A stretch of DNA of 63,316 bases from the NCBI GenBank assembly GCA_023458755.1, contig JAEWYE010000045.1, forward strand, positions 1 to 63,316. Direction: 5' to 3'. The stretch comes from Bacillota bacterium (GTDB taxonomy: Bacteria; Bacillota; Clostridia; Oscillospirales; Acutalibacteraceae). The notes under the pieces are model-generated. The model saw only the letters and a program-made list of their open reading frames with translations, made no database searches and was not told the DNA's origin. Below, piece after piece: positions 54,878 to 63,190 of the stretch; positions within the stretch are counted from its first letter, which is position 1, and each line of letters opens with the position of its first letter. Position numbers and translations under genes: made by a program.

Positions 54878-54983
54878 ATTGCCGCTTCTACAACTTGTCC
54901 GTTTCACTTTGTGGTAGGATAAAGCCTGAATAAAAACAGTCGCTGTTATTTACTTAAAAATCGCAGAAACAAGGAGAAAAACA

Positions 54984-56348
54984 ATGCCCGCAGTCCGCAT
55001 GACAGAAGGAAGCATTTCCAAACATTTAATTCACTACTCGATCCCCCTGATTTTAGGTAATCTGCTCCAGCTTACCTATAACGCAGTAGATTCCATAATC
55101 GTCGGTCGGTTTATCGGAAAAGACGCTTTGGCGGCAGTCGGTACCGCAAGCCCGGTAATGAATATTCTTATTTTAGGAATTTCCGGGATATGTATTGGCG
55201 CATCCGTACTAATGAGCAAATTTTTTGGGGCAAAAGATGAAGATATGCTGAAAAAAGAGATGGCAACTACTACAGTTTTTGGATTTTTCTTTTCTATTTT
55301 TATGGTTGTCATTGGTATTCTATTTTCAAGACCTCTTCTTCAGGCACTTCGGGTTCCCAATGAAATTCTCGATATGGCAGCCCTTTACTTACGGATTACA
55401 TTTTTGGCTGTCCCCTTTACGTATTATTACAATTCGATTTCCGCGGCGCTGAAAAGTGTGGGGGACTCCAAAACGCCGTTAAAATTTTTGGCCTTCTCAT
55501 CTGTTCTGAACGGTGTACTGGATTTGATTTTTATCGGAGGCTTTGGTTTTGGAATTGCCTGTTCGGCCATTACAACGGTAATTGCCGAAGCTGTTTCCGC
55601 CGTTCTCTGCATTATTTATGTATATAAAAGAATACCGATGCTTCAGTTAAAGAAACATGAATTTCATATTGATAAGAGCCTGCTGAAATTAACCTTACAG
55701 TATGGCGGCGTAACGGCATTGCAGCAATCCTGCCAGCCCGTGGGAAAACTGCTTATTCAGGGTGCGGTCAATTCCCTGGGGGTAAACGTCATTGCGGCTT
55801 TTAACGCCGTAACCAGAGTAGATGACTTTGCGTTTACTCCGGAGCAGAGCATTTCAAACGGGATCACAACTTTTGCAGCGCAAAACCGCGGAGCAAAGAA
55901 AAATAAAAGAATCCTAAAAGGATTCCGAACCGGCCTGCTTTTGGAAGTTCTTTACTGGGTACTGATTTGTATCGCTATCACGCTATGGAAAGAGCCCATC
56001 ATGAGCTTATTCGTTACCAAAGGGAATCAGGGTATCATAAAATTGGGGTGCGAGTATTTAAGCATGATGGCAATGTTTTATTTATTTCCGGCGTTTACGA
56101 ACGGTATGCAGGGATTTTTCCGCGGTATGGGAAATATGAACATCACCTTAATCGGAACCATTGTTCAAACCGGACTTCGGGTAATTTTTGTCTATCTGCT
56201 GGCACCAACATTGGGGATTCAGGGAGTTGCCTACGCCTGCGCGATTGGATGGAGCGTGATGCTGGCGGTTGAGATACCGTATTATTTCTGGTTTAAAAAA
56301 CACCGTGGGCAGGGTTTTGCGCGCTGTCATTATTGGAATTTCGCGTAG
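54984..56348 (+). CDS. MATE family efflux transporter
   Basis: 454 residues, 12 membrane helices in two repeats of six. The N terminus MTEGSISKHLIHYSIPLILGNLLQLTYNAVDSIIVGRFIG is the typical MATE start. These exporters use a Na+ or H+ gradient to expel drugs or metabolites. AAGGAG before ATG. No neighbour shows the substrate. Confidence 0.92.
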   Translation: MPAVRMTEGSISKHLIHYSIPLILGNLLQLTYNAVDSIIVGRFIGKDALAAVGTASPVMNILILGISGICIGASVLMSKFFGAKDEDMLKKEMATTTVFGFFFSIFMVVIGILFSRPLLQALRVPNEILDMAALYLRITFLAVPFTYYYNSISAALKSVGDSKTPLKFLAFSSVLNGVLDLIFIGGFGFGIACSAITTVIAEAVSAVLCIIYVYKRIPMLQLKKHEFHIDKSLLKLTLQYGGVTALQQSCQPVGKLLIQGAVNSLGVNVIAAFNAVTRVDDFAFTPEQSISNGITTFAAQNRGAKKNKRILKGFRTGLLLEVLYWVLICIAITLWKEPIMSLFVTKGNQGIIKLGCEYLSMMAMFYLFPAFTNGMQGFFRGMGNMNITLIGTIVQTGLRVIFVYLLAPTLGIQGVAYACAIGWSVMLAVEIPYYFWFKKHRGQGFARCHYWNFA

Positions 56349-56400
56349 CTAGAAATTATTACACTTTTGAGTATTTGTCCGTGAAAACGTGAAATTTATA

Positions 56401-56409
56401 TGGTATAAT
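56401..56409 (+). promoter_or_regulatory. Extended -10 promoter
   Basis: TGGTATAAT (TG, one base, TATAAT) about 55 bases after the MATE stop; no clear -35. It would give a leader of about 220 bases for the MFS gene. Confidence 0.5.
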
Positions 56410-56455
56410 AGAAAAATGGAAATTCCTTCACGCACTGGTATGTGCAATTGCATGT

Positions 56456-56602
56456 ATGGAAGCTTATATGACTGAAAATATCGTGGTAAACGATACTGCG
56501 CATGAAACTGAATGTTCTTATTCAGAAAGTTACGGCAAAAATAATTATAGAAAACGAATCGCTTTTCAGCGAATTAAAAGCCAGTACATTTCAAGAGCTT
56601 AA
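56456..56602 (+). CDS. Possible 48-codon small ORF in the MFS leader
   Basis: ATG to TAA, charged and Tyr/Asn-rich, starting MEAYMTENIVVNDTAHE; ends 37 bases before the first MFS codon. No good ribosome site and no family known. It could be a translated leader or chance. Confidence 0.2.
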   Translation: MEAYMTENIVVNDTAHETECSYSESYGKNNYRKRIAFQRIKSQYISRA

Positions 56603-56639
56603 AACATTCTAACAACACATATAGAGAGGCGGAAAAGTC

Positions 56640-57878
56640 ATAGATACGAATCATAAGCGCTGGACGGTTTCCTATTCTTTTGTACACGGAATTTACTGGT
56701 CCATTATTTGCAGCACTCTGAATTTCGCTGCGGTATTTCTTCTTTCCAAACATTTCAGCAATGTCCAAATCGGGCTACTGCTTGCCCTGACAAATATTTT
56801 TGCGGTCATTCTGCAGCCTGCCGTAGCGACCTTTGCCGATAAAACGCAAAAAATACCGTTAACCACACTGTTAATTATATTAACCTCCGCAGCCGGATTG
56901 CTTGCGGCCGGACGTTTCTTGGCGTCCGGCGTTTCGGGAGCGATTGCCGTGCTGTTTGTCTTTGAACTTACCATTCTTCTTACGCTGCAGCCGCTTATCA
57001 ACTCCCTTGGAATGCAGCTCATCAATCGAGGAATACAAATTAATTTCAGTCTGGCAAGAGGAATCGGCTCCATTACTTTTGCCGTATTTTGCATCATACT
57101 CGGAAATCTTGTGGGGCAATTCGGCACTGATTCGCTATCCGTATTTTCTTTTTCTCTATGCGCGGCACTGATTCCTGCGATTTTACTTTTCACAAATAAG
57201 CGGTTGCCTCATTCCTTTACCCGGCAATCCATTCCGAATGCGGAAAAAAAGGATATGCAAGAAACCCAGGCAGATAATTTTATCTCTTTTATAAAACACA
57301 ACAAACGGTTTATGGTTCTGATTGGCGCGGTAGCACTGACTTTCTGCTCCCACCAACTGATTAACTATTACCTGATTCAAATCACCCAGCAAATAGGCGG
57401 CACCGCAAAAGAAATGGGGATTGCTACCGGAATTGCGGCGGCAATCGAACTTCCGGCAATGATCCTGTTTTCGATTGCGATTAAAAAAATTCACTCCGGT
57501 TCCATTTTTAAGTTCTCCTTATTTTTCTTTATGATAAAAGCAGCCATGACAGCGGCGGCCTCCACAATAGGGATTTTATATGCCGCGCAATTATTGGAAT
57601 CCTGTTCCTATGCTTTGTTTATTCCCGCGTCCATTTATTATGTGAATGAATTGCTGAAAAAAGAGGACTTAATAAAGGGACAGGCCTTTATGACAAGCGC
57701 GGTTACGTTAGGCGGAGTAGCCGCCAGTGTTTTAGGCGGCTGGCTTTTGGATAGCTATGGCGTAAAAACGATGCTTTTTATCGGAGTGTTTATTTCCGTT
57801 TTTGGGCTGCTCGTCGGTCTATGTTCCATCGAAAAGCCAAAAGTGAAGCAGGTAACAAGCGAATTGCCTATAAAATGA
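56640..57878 (+). CDS. MFS transporter (LacY-like) with no canonical start codon
   Basis: Continuous coding from 56640 gives 412 residues, normal for an MFS protein with 12 helices (HKRWTVSYSFVHGIYWSII start, later GLLLALTNIFAVILQPAVA and VLGGWLLDSYGVK). In this frame there is no ATG, GTG or TTG before TTG 56898, which would delete the first three helices. The likely start is ATA at 56640, seven bases after GAGGCGG. AUA initiation is rare; a mutated ATG is the alternative. The substrate is unknown, probably a sugar or drug. Confidence 0.75.
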   Translation: MDTNHKRWTVSYSFVHGIYWSIICSTLNFAAVFLLSKHFSNVQIGLLLALTNIFAVILQPAVATFADKTQKIPLTTLLIILTSAAGLLAAGRFLASGVSGAIAVLFVFELTILLTLQPLINSLGMQLINRGIQINFSLARGIGSITFAVFCIILGNLVGQFGTDSLSVFSFSLCAALIPAILLFTNKRLPHSFTRQSIPNAEKKDMQETQADNFISFIKHNKRFMVLIGAVALTFCSHQLINYYLIQITQQIGGTAKEMGIATGIAAAIELPAMILFSIAIKKIHSGSIFKFSLFFFMIKAAMTAAASTIGILYAAQLLESCSYALFIPASIYYVNELLKKEDLIKGQAFMTSAVTLGGVAASVLGGWLLDSYGVKTMLFIGVFISVFGLLVGLCSIEKPKVKQVTSELPIK

Positions 57879-57899
57879 GCCGTATCCCTTGGTGAAATC

Positions 57900-57928
57900 T
57901 TGAGAAAATGCTTTAAATGCTATATAAT
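57900..57928 (+). promoter_or_regulatory. Sigma-A promoter of the ceramidase-like gene
   Basis: TTGAGA, 17 bases, TATAAT. The predicted start near 57935 leaves a leader of about 145 bases. Confidence 0.7.
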
Positions 57929-57956
57929 TTTTATATTGAATATTAGAGGTGGTCGT

Positions 57957-58045
57957 ATGAAACTTATGGTTGCAGAAGCTTCATGTTAAGCCTGTCAGGG
58001 CAAAGGACACATGAAGGAATCAAAACTTGTCCTGAAAGGCTTTGT
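57957..58045 (+). promoter_or_regulatory. Leader with a ten-codon ORF and a stem-loop
   Basis: GAGGTGG precedes a short frame MKLMVAEASC (57957-57989). Its stop leads into AAGCCTGTCAGG, which pairs with CCTGAAAGGCTT (one mismatch in 12) across a loop of about 30 bases. The layout recalls attenuators, but no U tract follows and the peptide has no run of one amino acid. Confidence 0.35.
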
Positions 58046-58078
58046 CCGTATACCATATGATACAAAGGAGAAAGCCAA

Positions 58079-59338
58079 ATGAATAATCATACAGAATGCA
58101 AAGCAGCCTTTGCGCAAACCGATATTACACCCGATTTTCAAGTAGAGCTCATTGGATGCAGCCGTGCAGACAGTAAATCGCAGGGTGTTTTGCACCCGCT
58201 TGCCGCCCAGATACTTGTATTCGAATACGCAGGAAAACGTTACGCTCTTCTTGCGATTGACAGTCTCGGCTTAACGACCGCACTTTCGGATAACGTACGT
58301 GCTATCGTTGCTGAGCGGCTCCAAACTGAAATGGACTGCGTCATGATTGGTTTTTCGCACACGCATTCCGCACCGGCACCGCTGTCACCCATTAATGGAG
58401 AGCGGTATTTTCGCCTTTTGTGCGACCGGATCAAGGAATGCGCGGACGAAGCCATGCAGAAACTCCAGCCGTGTAAAGTGGGATGGGCGCTGACAGAAAC
58501 CGAAATTGGAGAAAACCGCAGAGACGGCTGTTCTATCGTTGACAAGCGGCTTGGCGCATTGAAAATAGCCGATTCCGAAACCGGACTGCCTATAGCGGTT
58601 CTTCTGCGGGTTACCGCACACGCGAATGTGCTGATGAGCACAAACGACAAAATTTCCAGCGACTATTTTTGCATAGCACGTGAAGTGCTTGGGAAACATT
58701 TTCACTGCCCCATCATGCTGATACAGGGCGCTTCCGGAAACATCAAACCGGTGGGCGTAGACAAAATACTGGGCGGCGAGAAAAAAGACCTATACCGGAT
58801 ATGTGACCTGCTGTTAAGTTCTGCAAAACAACTGAAATTTGATATGAGAGAAGTAACCCTTCTTCAAATGGTTACACGAAAGATGGATTATTGCTCCGAT
58901 GTTCCGTCAGAAGCACAAGCAAAACAGATTGCGGATACCGCAAACACTCTCTTCGACATAGATGGCACAAGTTGGCTTGCCGAATGTGAACGGCTGCGGC
59001 AGGCGGGGATTTCGGTTCAAACGCAGGAAGGGCAGGCCGCGTTCTTTTATCTGAACGGTGCATGCCTTTGCGGAGTCCCGGATGAAATTTTCTGTGAGAT
59101 TTCGCTTGAAGCCGCGGAACGGGTACATTCGCCGCTTTTGTTTCTAAACGGTTACACCAACGGCTGCACAGGTTATCTGCCGCATAGCGAAGAATGGGTA
59201 AAAGGCGGCTATGAAACGTTGTTCAGCTATTTACAGTTTTATCTGTTTCACGGGCACGTGATGCCGTACCGGCAGGATACCGCCGAACGCATCGTTCGCC
59301 TTGTGTGCAGCGAATGGAATAAATTTCAGAACACCTAG
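58079..59338 (+). CDS. Neutral/alkaline ceramidase N-terminal-like hydrolase
   Basis: 419 residues, similar to the N-terminal domain of non-lysosomal neutral ceramidases, but much shorter than those (about 650-750) and without signal peptide. Visible: AFAQTDITPDFQVELIGC, SHTHSAPAP (zinc-binding His pair), IQGASGNIKP and YTNGCTGYLP. In bacteria these short forms are common and their amide substrates unknown. AAAGGAG before ATG. Confidence 0.82.
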   Translation: MNNHTECKAAFAQTDITPDFQVELIGCSRADSKSQGVLHPLAAQILVFEYAGKRYALLAIDSLGLTTALSDNVRAIVAERLQTEMDCVMIGFSHTHSAPAPLSPINGERYFRLLCDRIKECADEAMQKLQPCKVGWALTETEIGENRRDGCSIVDKRLGALKIADSETGLPIAVLLRVTAHANVLMSTNDKISSDYFCIAREVLGKHFHCPIMLIQGASGNIKPVGVDKILGGEKKDLYRICDLLLSSAKQLKFDMREVTLLQMVTRKMDYCSDVPSEAQAKQIADTANTLFDIDGTSWLAECERLRQAGISVQTQEGQAAFFYLNGACLCGVPDEIFCEISLEAAERVHSPLLFLNGYTNGCTGYLPHSEEWVKGGYETLFSYLQFYLFHGHVMPYRQDTAERIVRLVCSEWNKFQNT

Positions 59339-59370
59339 CTTTTATAGACAATTGAACTACTGCAAGTAAA

Positions 59371-59420
59371 TTAAACACCGCGAGACTTTCTGAATTACAG
59401 GAAGTCCCGCGGTGTTTTAC
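59371..59420. terminator. Bidirectional terminator
   Basis: AACACCGCGAGACTTTC and GAAGTCCCGCGGTGTTTT pair between the convergent ceramidase-like and MntR-type genes. Confidence 0.85.
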
Positions 59421-59432
59421 TGTTTAAAATTA

Positions 59433-59906
59433 TTATTCGGAAGGTTTCATTCGAAAAGCAGCATACCGCTCGACGATATCCGGATTCTGCTTCATAAACA
59501 TCACAAATCGCGCCAAGCAGCCAATCGTTTCGTCACTGAGCATATGCTCTGTTTTTTCGGTTTCCTCCAGTATTTTCGTGTCGCCGGCTCCGACCATCCG
59601 CATAAATTCTTCAATAATGGTGTGACGTTTTAAAAACCAGGCGCCCAGCTCCTTCCCCGTTTCCTCCAGCATTAAGTATCCGTATTTTTCATATTTCACA
59701 AATCCCAGTTGGGCAAGGTGCTGCACCATTTTGGTGGCGGAGCTTGGCTGAATGTTCAGCGCCTGTGAAAGCGTATGAATCCGGGTAAATCCGGTATTCT
59801 GAGACAGCCGATAAATCATCTCGAGGTAGTCTTCCATGGATGCGGTCAGAGTATTGTCCTCTTTTCTCATATACTCGTTAAACGTGTAAAAGTCATTGCC
59901 GCTCAT
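59433..59906 (-). CDS. DtxR/MntR-family metal-dependent repressor
   Basis: 157 residues. N-terminal winged helix (TASMEDYLEMIYRLSQ, HTLSQALNIQPSSATKMVQHLAQLG) and the dimerisation/metal domain (RHTIIEEFMRMVG, EKTEHMLSDETI), which carries metal-site His and Glu residues; no SH3 domain, as in MntR. It is divergent from the Nramp gene, so manganese or iron uptake is its obvious target. AAAGG ten bases before ATG. Confidence 0.92.
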   Translation of the reverse strand: MSGNDFYTFNEYMRKEDNTLTASMEDYLEMIYRLSQNTGFTRIHTLSQALNIQPSSATKMVQHLAQLGFVKYEKYGYLMLEETGKELGAWFLKRHTIIEEFMRMVGAGDTKILEETEKTEHMLSDETIGCLARFVMFMKQNPDIVERYAAFRMKPSE

Positions 59907-60197
59907 ATGTGACCAACCTTTCCAAACTGAATCACTGCCGCCTAAATCCGCCTGAAGTACAAGGAATTTTGCCGCCGCAAGCAGAACGTTTAAAACAGAT
60001 TGATTCAGACAATAAAGTCCCCGTCATAGCCTGTTAATGAAATATATTCCGTCTGCTTTCTGTTCATTCACACACGGAACGCTTTTGCGGTAAGCTACAT
60101 AGTTTGTATTATCCAAACAATGTTAGTTCGCACTAATTGTGCTTTGACTACACGTTTAGCGGAGGTTCGTATACTATCGGAAAGGTGATAATTCCCC
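59907..60197. other. Divergent metal-regulated intergenic region
   Basis: Between the repressor and mntH. Contains the palindrome at 60123-60136 and TTGACT / TATACT-like boxes (60144-60149, 60170-60175) with a spacing of 20, too wide for an ordinary promoter. No riboswitch found. Confidence 0.4.
60123..60136. promoter_or_regulatory. Probable MntR/DtxR-type operator
   Basis: TTAGT-tcgc-ACTAA, a perfect 5-bp inverted repeat with weaker symmetry extending to CAATG/TTGTG. The TTAG...CTAA core resembles DtxR/IdeR boxes, and it lies just upstream of mntH. Confidence 0.6.
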
Positions 60198-61514
60198 ATG
60201 CAAAGCGAAAGCGAAGCGATACATGCAGCAAATTTAGACTTGAAATTAATCTGCCCGGGTGAAGCGGCTATTTACAGACCATATCGCGTTCCCCGCAAAA
60301 GCAAAGGGCTCCAACTGCTTCAATACCTTGGGCCGGCCTTTATTGTCAGTGTGGCCTATATTGATCCCGGAAATTTTGCGACGAATATCAGCGGCGGGTC
60401 CAAATTTAATTACACCCTTATCTGGGTTATTTTAATCAGCAATATCATGGCTGTATTTTTGCAGACCATGTCTGCCAAGCTTGGAATCGCCACCGGACAT
60501 AATCTGCCGGAGCTGTGCGGAAAAGTGTTCCCGAAACCCGTCAACTGGTTCTTTTGGATTGTTGCGGAAATTGGTGCGATGGCAACCGATCTGGCGGAAT
60601 TTTTGGGCGGAACGCTTGGACTGAATCTGTTATTTCAAATTCCTATGTTTTATGCGGGTCTGATAACCGGACTGCTTACCTTCCTCATCTGTTACATGGA
60701 GAAATACGGCCAAAAGGTCGTGGAAGTCATCATCACGGTTCTGGTTGCGGTAATCAGTGTTTCGTATATGGTGGAACTGTTCCTTGCTAAACCGGACTGG
60801 ACACAGGTGGGTATTCACACGTTCATTCCCACACTGCCCAACGGGGAAGCGGTTGTCATCGCGGTCGGCATGCTCGGAGCAACCGTTATGCCCCACGTGA
60901 TTTATCTGCATTCCCAGCTTGTGCAAAGCCGATGCAAGGACGATTCGGCTGAAGGGAAAAAACATCATCTCAAAATGGAGAAAATCGATATCGCAATCGC
61001 AATGAATCTGGCGTTTTTTGTGAATGCCGCGATGGTGGTTGTTTCTGCCGCCGTATTTTTTAAAAACGGCATGCGGGTGGATACCATGCAACAGGCGCAT
61101 AAATCCTTGGAGCCGCTTTTAGGTTCACTTTCCAGCGGCGCGTTTGGAATCGCTTTGCTCGCTTCGGGGCTTTCTTCTTCCGCGGTGGGTACCATGGCAG
61201 GGCAGACGATTATGAAGGGGTTTGTTAACATCAGCATTCCTGTGAACCTCCGCAGAATTATTACGATGCTGCCGGCACTTGTAATTATCGCACTCGGCAT
61301 TAATCCAATGAACGCCCTGCTGCTTAGTCAGGTTGCGCTCAGCTTTATTCTGCCATTGCCGGTCATTCAAATGCTGCTGATTGCCCGAAGGAAAGATCTT
61401 ATGGGCGCTTTTGCCAACACCAAACGGGTACAGATGCTTGGTATTGGGATTGCTGGAGTGATCCTTTCCTTAAACGCGGTTCTGCTCTTTTTGACTTTTT
61501 CGGGGCAGACATAA
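60198..61514 (+). CDS. mntH: Nramp-family divalent metal transporter
   Basis: 438 residues, 11 helices. Metal site DPGN in helix 1 (YIDPGNFATN) and MPH in helix 6 (LGATVMPHVIY). Nramp proteins import Mn2+ or Fe2+ with protons. AAAGGTG before ATG. Divergent from its likely repressor; its stop is only 19 bases from that of thiC, with no visible terminator between. Confidence 0.92.
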   Translation: MQSESEAIHAANLDLKLICPGEAAIYRPYRVPRKSKGLQLLQYLGPAFIVSVAYIDPGNFATNISGGSKFNYTLIWVILISNIMAVFLQTMSAKLGIATGHNLPELCGKVFPKPVNWFFWIVAEIGAMATDLAEFLGGTLGLNLLFQIPMFYAGLITGLLTFLICYMEKYGQKVVEVIITVLVAVISVSYMVELFLAKPDWTQVGIHTFIPTLPNGEAVVIAVGMLGATVMPHVIYLHSQLVQSRCKDDSAEGKKHHLKMEKIDIAIAMNLAFFVNAAMVVVSAAVFFKNGMRVDTMQQAHKSLEPLLGSLSSGAFGIALLASGLSSSAVGTMAGQTIMKGFVNISIPVNLRRIITMLPALVIIALGINPMNALLLSQVALSFILPLPVIQMLLIARRKDLMGAFANTKRVQMLGIGIAGVILSLNAVLLFLTFSGQT

Positions 61515-61533
61515 TCCGACTGTAATTCCCGCA

Positions 61534-62847
61534 CTATTTTTCTGAACAAAATTCAACCTTTTTGCCCTCTAAAATCATATTGGTAGTTCGTACCGCGCAC
61601 ATTTTTCCACACATGGAGCAGGTATGCCGGTCAGCGGGAGGAGTGCTTTCAAAATAGCTGCGCGCCTTTTCGCCGTCAATCGCAATACGGAACATTTCAT
61701 CCCAATCCATTTTGTGACGAGCCGCTGCCATCTGGTTATCCAAATCTCGCGCATGTGGGATTCCTTTTGCAATATCGGCAGCATGGGCGGCAATTTTGCT
61801 TGCCACAATACCCTCTTTTACGTCGTCTAAATCCGGAAGGCGCAGGTGTTCGGCGGGGGTAACATAGCAAAGAAAATCTGCGCCGCTTGCCGCGGCGATA
61901 GCACCGCCGATAGCGGAAGTAATGTGGTCATACCCTGGGGCAATGTCGGTAACCAAAGGCCCCAGCACATAGAAGGGGGCGTTATGGCAAAGCCGTTTCT
62001 GCAGAACCATGTTTGCTGCGATTTCGTTCATCGCCATATGTCCGGGGCCTTCCACCATTACCTGAACGTCTTTGTCCCATGCGCGCTGCGTTAAATTGCC
62101 GAGTTCAATCAATTCGCCGATTTGGCCCGCGTCCGAGCTGTCATCCAAACAGCCGGGACGCAGCGCATCACCAAGGCTGATGGTAACATCATGTTCTCTT
62201 AAAATTTCAAGAACGTCGTCGTAATATTCAAAAAACGGATTCTCATTCCCTGTCATTTCCATCCACGCAAATAAAAGTGAACCGCCGCGGGAAACAATAT
62301 TCATCTTTCGTCCTTCACGGCGGAATGCTTCTACCGCACGCCGGTTAATGCCGGCGTGAATCGTCATAAAATCGACGCCCTCTTTCGCGTGCGCTTCCAC
62401 AACTTTCAAAAAATCCTTAGCCGTAATTTCAAGCAAATCCTTTTCCAGATAACCGATTGCGTCATACATCGGCACGGTTCCGATCATAGCGGGGGATATT
62501 GCGATCAATTCTTTACGGAAGGTGTGCGTTTTTCCGTAATTGCTTAAATCCATAATAGCCTCCGCGCCAAACCGGATAGCCATCTTCACCTTTTGCATTT
62601 CTGTATCATAGTTTTTGCAGTCTCCGGAAATGCCAAGGTTAACGTTGATTTTTGTTTTCAATCCGGTTCCGATACCTTCGGCGGAAAGAACCGTGTGATG
62701 GATATTAGCGGGAATGGCAACCTGCCCGCAAGCGGCCAATGAGCAAATCTTTTCCGGCTCCATGCATTCTTTTTTTGCGACAAGTTCCATTTCTTTTGTG
62801 ACAATACCTTTTTTGGCAGCTTCCATCTGTGTTTTATACGTTCTCAT
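61534..62847 (-). CDS. thiC: Phosphomethylpyrimidine synthase ThiC
   Basis: 437 residues, the shorter ThiC form that lacks the N-terminal extension. Radical-SAM enzyme turning aminoimidazole ribotide into the pyrimidine part of thiamine. Visible: NVNLGISGDCKNYDTE, DLSNYGKTH, MTIHAGINR, VEGPGHMAMNEI and APGYDHITSAIGGA; the C-terminal cluster motif is CSMCGKMC (CxxCxxxC). ATG 62847 has GGAGG four bases upstream; the open frame extends further up into the leader but without support. Controlled by the TPP riboswitch at 62940-63075. No other thiamine gene is in the window. Confidence 0.95.
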   Translation of the reverse strand: MRTYKTQMEAAKKGIVTKEMELVAKKECMEPEKICSLAACGQVAIPANIHHTVLSAEGIGTGLKTKINVNLGISGDCKNYDTEMQKVKMAIRFGAEAIMDLSNYGKTHTFRKELIAISPAMIGTVPMYDAIGYLEKDLLEITAKDFLKVVEAHAKEGVDFMTIHAGINRRAVEAFRREGRKMNIVSRGGSLLFAWMEMTGNENPFFEYYDDVLEILREHDVTISLGDALRPGCLDDSSDAGQIGELIELGNLTQRAWDKDVQVMVEGPGHMAMNEIAANMVLQKRLCHNAPFYVLGPLVTDIAPGYDHITSAIGGAIAAASGADFLCYVTPAEHLRLPDLDDVKEGIVASKIAAHAADIAKGIPHARDLDNQMAAARHKMDWDEMFRIAIDGEKARSYFESTPPADRHTCSMCGKMCAVRTTNMILEGKKVEFCSEK

Positions 62848-62939
62848 TTTTCCTCCAAATTCAGATAATAATATGAAATTTGTTGTAAGCGATGAATGTT
62901 CCTCGAAATCCGTGAAAATCTTGCAGCCCGGTTCATAAT

Positions 62940-63075
62940 AAAAAAAGCTCACCAATGAAGGTGAGCAAATAAGCCGATAAGCAAATAATTATTTTCATAC
63001 TCCCTACAACAGTATTAACTGACAGGTTCAAAGGGTCAGGTTTTAACCTTCTCAACTTTATAAAGTCCCCCTGTG
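62940..63075 (-). promoter_or_regulatory. TPP riboswitch with terminator
   Basis: On the minus strand GGGGGACT, then GTTGAGAAGG, ACCCTTTGAACCTG, and GTAGGGAGT: the conserved parts of the THI element in order. Downstream GCTCACC-ttca-(T)TGGTGAGC with TTTTTTT (62940-62966) is the terminator, so thiamine pyrophosphate should stop transcription before thiC. Confidence 0.95.
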
Positions 63076-63098
63076 AAATATTCAATTTTAAAAGGAAA

Positions 63099-63122
63099 CA
63101 CAGATCAGCGACACCATCTGTG
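63099..63122 (-). promoter_or_regulatory. Short leader hairpin before the TPP aptamer
   Basis: CACAGAT and ATCTGTG form a 7-bp stem between promoter and aptamer. Possibly a 5' stabilising hairpin. Confidence 0.4.
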
Positions 63123-63135
63123 TATTCACATTGTA

Positions 63136-63163
63136 ATTATAACATGGCAAGATAAATTGTCAA
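63136..63163 (-). promoter_or_regulatory. thiC promoter
   Basis: On the minus strand TTGACA, 16 bases, TATAAT, with an extended -10 TG (TGTTATAAT). Upstream of the TPP riboswitch. Confidence 0.8.
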
Positions 63164-63190
63164 CCTAACAGGAACGTGAATCCTTCTGAA

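Noticed and set aside
62848..62955. Longer ThiC N terminus
   Set aside because: The open frame continues upstream, but the extra residues are not ThiC-like, and GGAGG sits just before ATG 62847.
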